Source of the DNA: Myxococcus fulvus
GTDB taxonomy: Bacteria > Myxococcota > Myxococcia > Myxococcales > Myxococcaceae
DNA length: 64,000 bases
Direction of reading: 5' to 3'
Assembly (NCBI RefSeq): GCF_900111765.1
Contig: NZ_FOIB01000003.1
Location: 310,001-374,000 of the forward strand
The notes under the pieces were generated by a model. It saw only the letters and a program-made list of their open reading frames with translations, had not been told where the DNA came from and did not search any database. The position numbers and the translations under genes were made by a program. Below, piece by piece: positions 51,901-54,900 of the stretch; positions within the stretch are counted from its first letter, which is position 1; each line of letters begins with the position of its first letter.

Positions 51901-54900
51901 GCCGCCGATGCTGGGGGATGGCTGGTCCACCACCGATGCCGTGGTGGGGCTGTCTCCGGCGCGGCGGGGTGTCGTCGTGGCGGCCGGACTGGGGGGCGCG
52001 TCGCTGCTGGACCTGGCCGACCCGTCGCGTCCGGTCCTGAATCGCGCGGTGTCCACCACGCTGAAGGCGGTGCGGCAGATCGAGCGGCTCGGCGGGGACA
52101 CCTTCGTGCTGAACGACGCGACGCTGTCCGTGCATACCGACGCGAACAGCACGGGGGCCTTCAGCGTGGACTCCACGCGGGGAAGCCCGCTGACCAGCAT
52201 CGGGAGCGTGGAGCGGTTCGCCGTGAGCACCGGCCGGCTGTGGACGGTGGGCGGCGGAGTGCTCGCCACGGCCAGCCTGCCCGGCGTGGCGTCCATCAAG
52301 AAGCTGGACCTGCAGGGGCCCACGCTCGACGTGGCGGGTGATGAGCGCCGCGCCGTCATCGCGCAGGGCACCATGGGCTTCACCTGGGCGGAGCGCGACA
52401 TCGCCGGAGACATCCTCCGGAGGGCGAGCGTGTCCGGTCAGGCGACGAACGTGGTGGCGCTGGAGGGACAGCGACTGCTGGCGGGCAACGATGAAGGCTT
52501 CCGCGTGTACACGCTGGACGCGGCGGGGAGCCTGCGCGAGGCGGGCACGGTGCCCACCGAGGGGGCCGTGCGCCGCATCCGGATGGTGGGCCTGCTGGCG
52601 CTGGTGTCGACGGACGAGGACGTGCAGCTCTGGGATGTCTCGTCCGAGACGCCCGTGCTGAGGGCCACGCTCGACGCGCCGGACGCGCGCGACGCGGTGC
52701 TGGCCGGTGACCAGGTCGTCGTGGCGCGGGGGTTCCAGGGCCTGTCGGTGTTCACGGCGCCCGCGCAGCTCGCGCCTCCTTCGGCGACCCTGCGGTTGGC
52801 GGCCGCGCCGCTCATCGTGGAGCCGGGCACGCTGGTGTCGTTCGACGCCCGCACGTCCGGGGCGCGTCTGGGGAATGCGACGCTGTGGGTCAATGGCGCG
52901 CCCTTCGCGCACCTGGAGCCCGGAGCGGTGTCGGGTCAGTGGTGGGTGCCGGAGTCGGCGCTGCCCGGCTCGGAGTGGGTGCTCCAACTCCGTGGAAGGA
53001 CCGCCAGCGGCGCCGAGGCTCAATCCGAGGCCCAGGTCATCCGCGTGAGCGCTCCCGAAGAGGAGTCGCTGTGGGTGTCGATGCAGGAGCCGTACGCCTA
53101 TCAGGACTTCGCCAGCGGTCAGCTCATCCCGGTCCGGGTGAACGTGTCCGGCGGTGCCCGGCCGTACACCGTGACGGTGAGCCTGGAGGATGTGTTCGTC
53201 GGCGTGCTGTCGCCCGTCGTGGGCGCGCAGGGGGACTACGCGGGGGTCGTCCGACTCCCGGAGCACCTGGTGGGCAACCCCGAGGTCCACGTCGACGTGG
53301 TGGACGCCCTGGGGCAGTCGGTGCGTGAGTCCGTGCCGCTCCAGGTGCGTGACTCGTCGAGTCCTCCGACGCTGCTGTCGGGGCTGCCGCCGCGGCTGTT
53401 CGCGAGCCCCGCGAAGAACCAGCTCTACCTGTCGGCGCAGGATGACGGTCCGTCCGTGCTGCGCTTCTCCGTGGACGGCGTGGTCGTCGCGAGCAGCGCC
53501 TCGGACGAATACGGCGGCGAGCACGGCTTCGAGCACCTGCTCGAGTTCCCGACGAAGCAGGCGGGAGACACGGTGACGCTGCGGCTGGTGGTGGAGGACA
53601 CGCTGGGCCAGCGCGTGGACACGGGCGAGCGGAGCTACACGCTGCTGGAGCCCGTGGCCCTGCCGGACATCGAGTACGTGTCGATGTACGAGACGCGCGC
53701 GGAGGGGACGTCCACGAACATGAGCGCCCGGGCCAGCGACGTGGACGGAGACCTGGACACGGTGAGCGCGTGGATCATCTACGGCGCGACCTGGGTGAGC
53801 CCCACGCACATCGTGGGAGGCGGGACGCCGCAGCACCTGGCCACCAGCGGCAACGGCTACGTCGAGACCACCTTCCCGGTCCCGCTGCTGTCGGACCCGG
53901 TGCTGGCGGGCAAGACGTCCCTGGTGGTGATGGTCGTCGCCCGGGATTTGATGGGCCACGAGAGCCGTCGCTACACCGAGCTGAACATCAGCGAGAACGA
54001 GGAGCCCTCGGGCAGCTTCACTTTCGGCTCATGGCCGTGGGGCCAGGAGCTGGTCGCGGACCATCCCGTCGAGGTTGGGGTCAGCGCGTGGGATGACGTG
54101 GGCCTGCAGTCCGTGTCGCTGACGGTGACCGACTCCACGGGCGCGGTCTTCACCGCGTCAACCACCTGCTCGGGCACGACCAGCTGCTACGTGTCGCTCC
54201 CGTCCAGGGCCTTCCCCGCGGGTGCGTTGCACCTCGAAGCGGACATCACCGACGTCCGGGGGCTGGTCGCGTCCATCGAGGCCACGCGCCAGGTCGCGGT
54301 GAACCGCGCGCCGTGGTTCTACCTCTCCTCACGCGAGAGCTATGCGCTGGCCGGCCGCCCCATCCAGGTGCGGGCGACCATCTACGACGAGAAGCGCATC
54401 GCCCTGATGTCGCTGGCGGCGGACGGTGTGTCGCTGGGCGGCAACGGTGGGATCGACGTGAGTCCGTACTCCGGTTACACGCTGACGGGCACGCACACGC
54501 CGTCGGCCCCGGGGACGATGACCGTCACGGCGTTCGCGGCGGACTGGCTCGGCGCGAACGCGACGTCCGCGCCGTTCCAGGTGCCTGTCTATCCGTCCGA
54601 CCGGGGCGGGGCCTGCCAGTCCTCCATCACGATTCCCGCGGGCGTGGACTTCTTCCCGCTGAACGTGACGCATGCCACGTCGGTGGTGCAGCCCTGTGGG
54701 TATGGCTCCAGCTCGGGCAGTGGGACGTGGTTGTCGCTGCCCTTCGATGGTCCGGTCGAGCGCCTGGCGGTGTCGGGGAGCTCGGGCTACTACCTGCCGC
54801 TGGCGTTCTTCATCCAGGACATGACGGGCGAGGAGGGCTGCACGCCGGTCCCCGAGCGCGCCACGTGCCGGACGACGGCGGTGACGAGCCTCACGTCGGG

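Noticed and set aside
41588..53959. Minus-strand open frame of 4,123 codons
   Set aside because: Low-complexity basic shadow of the giant gene with no family features.
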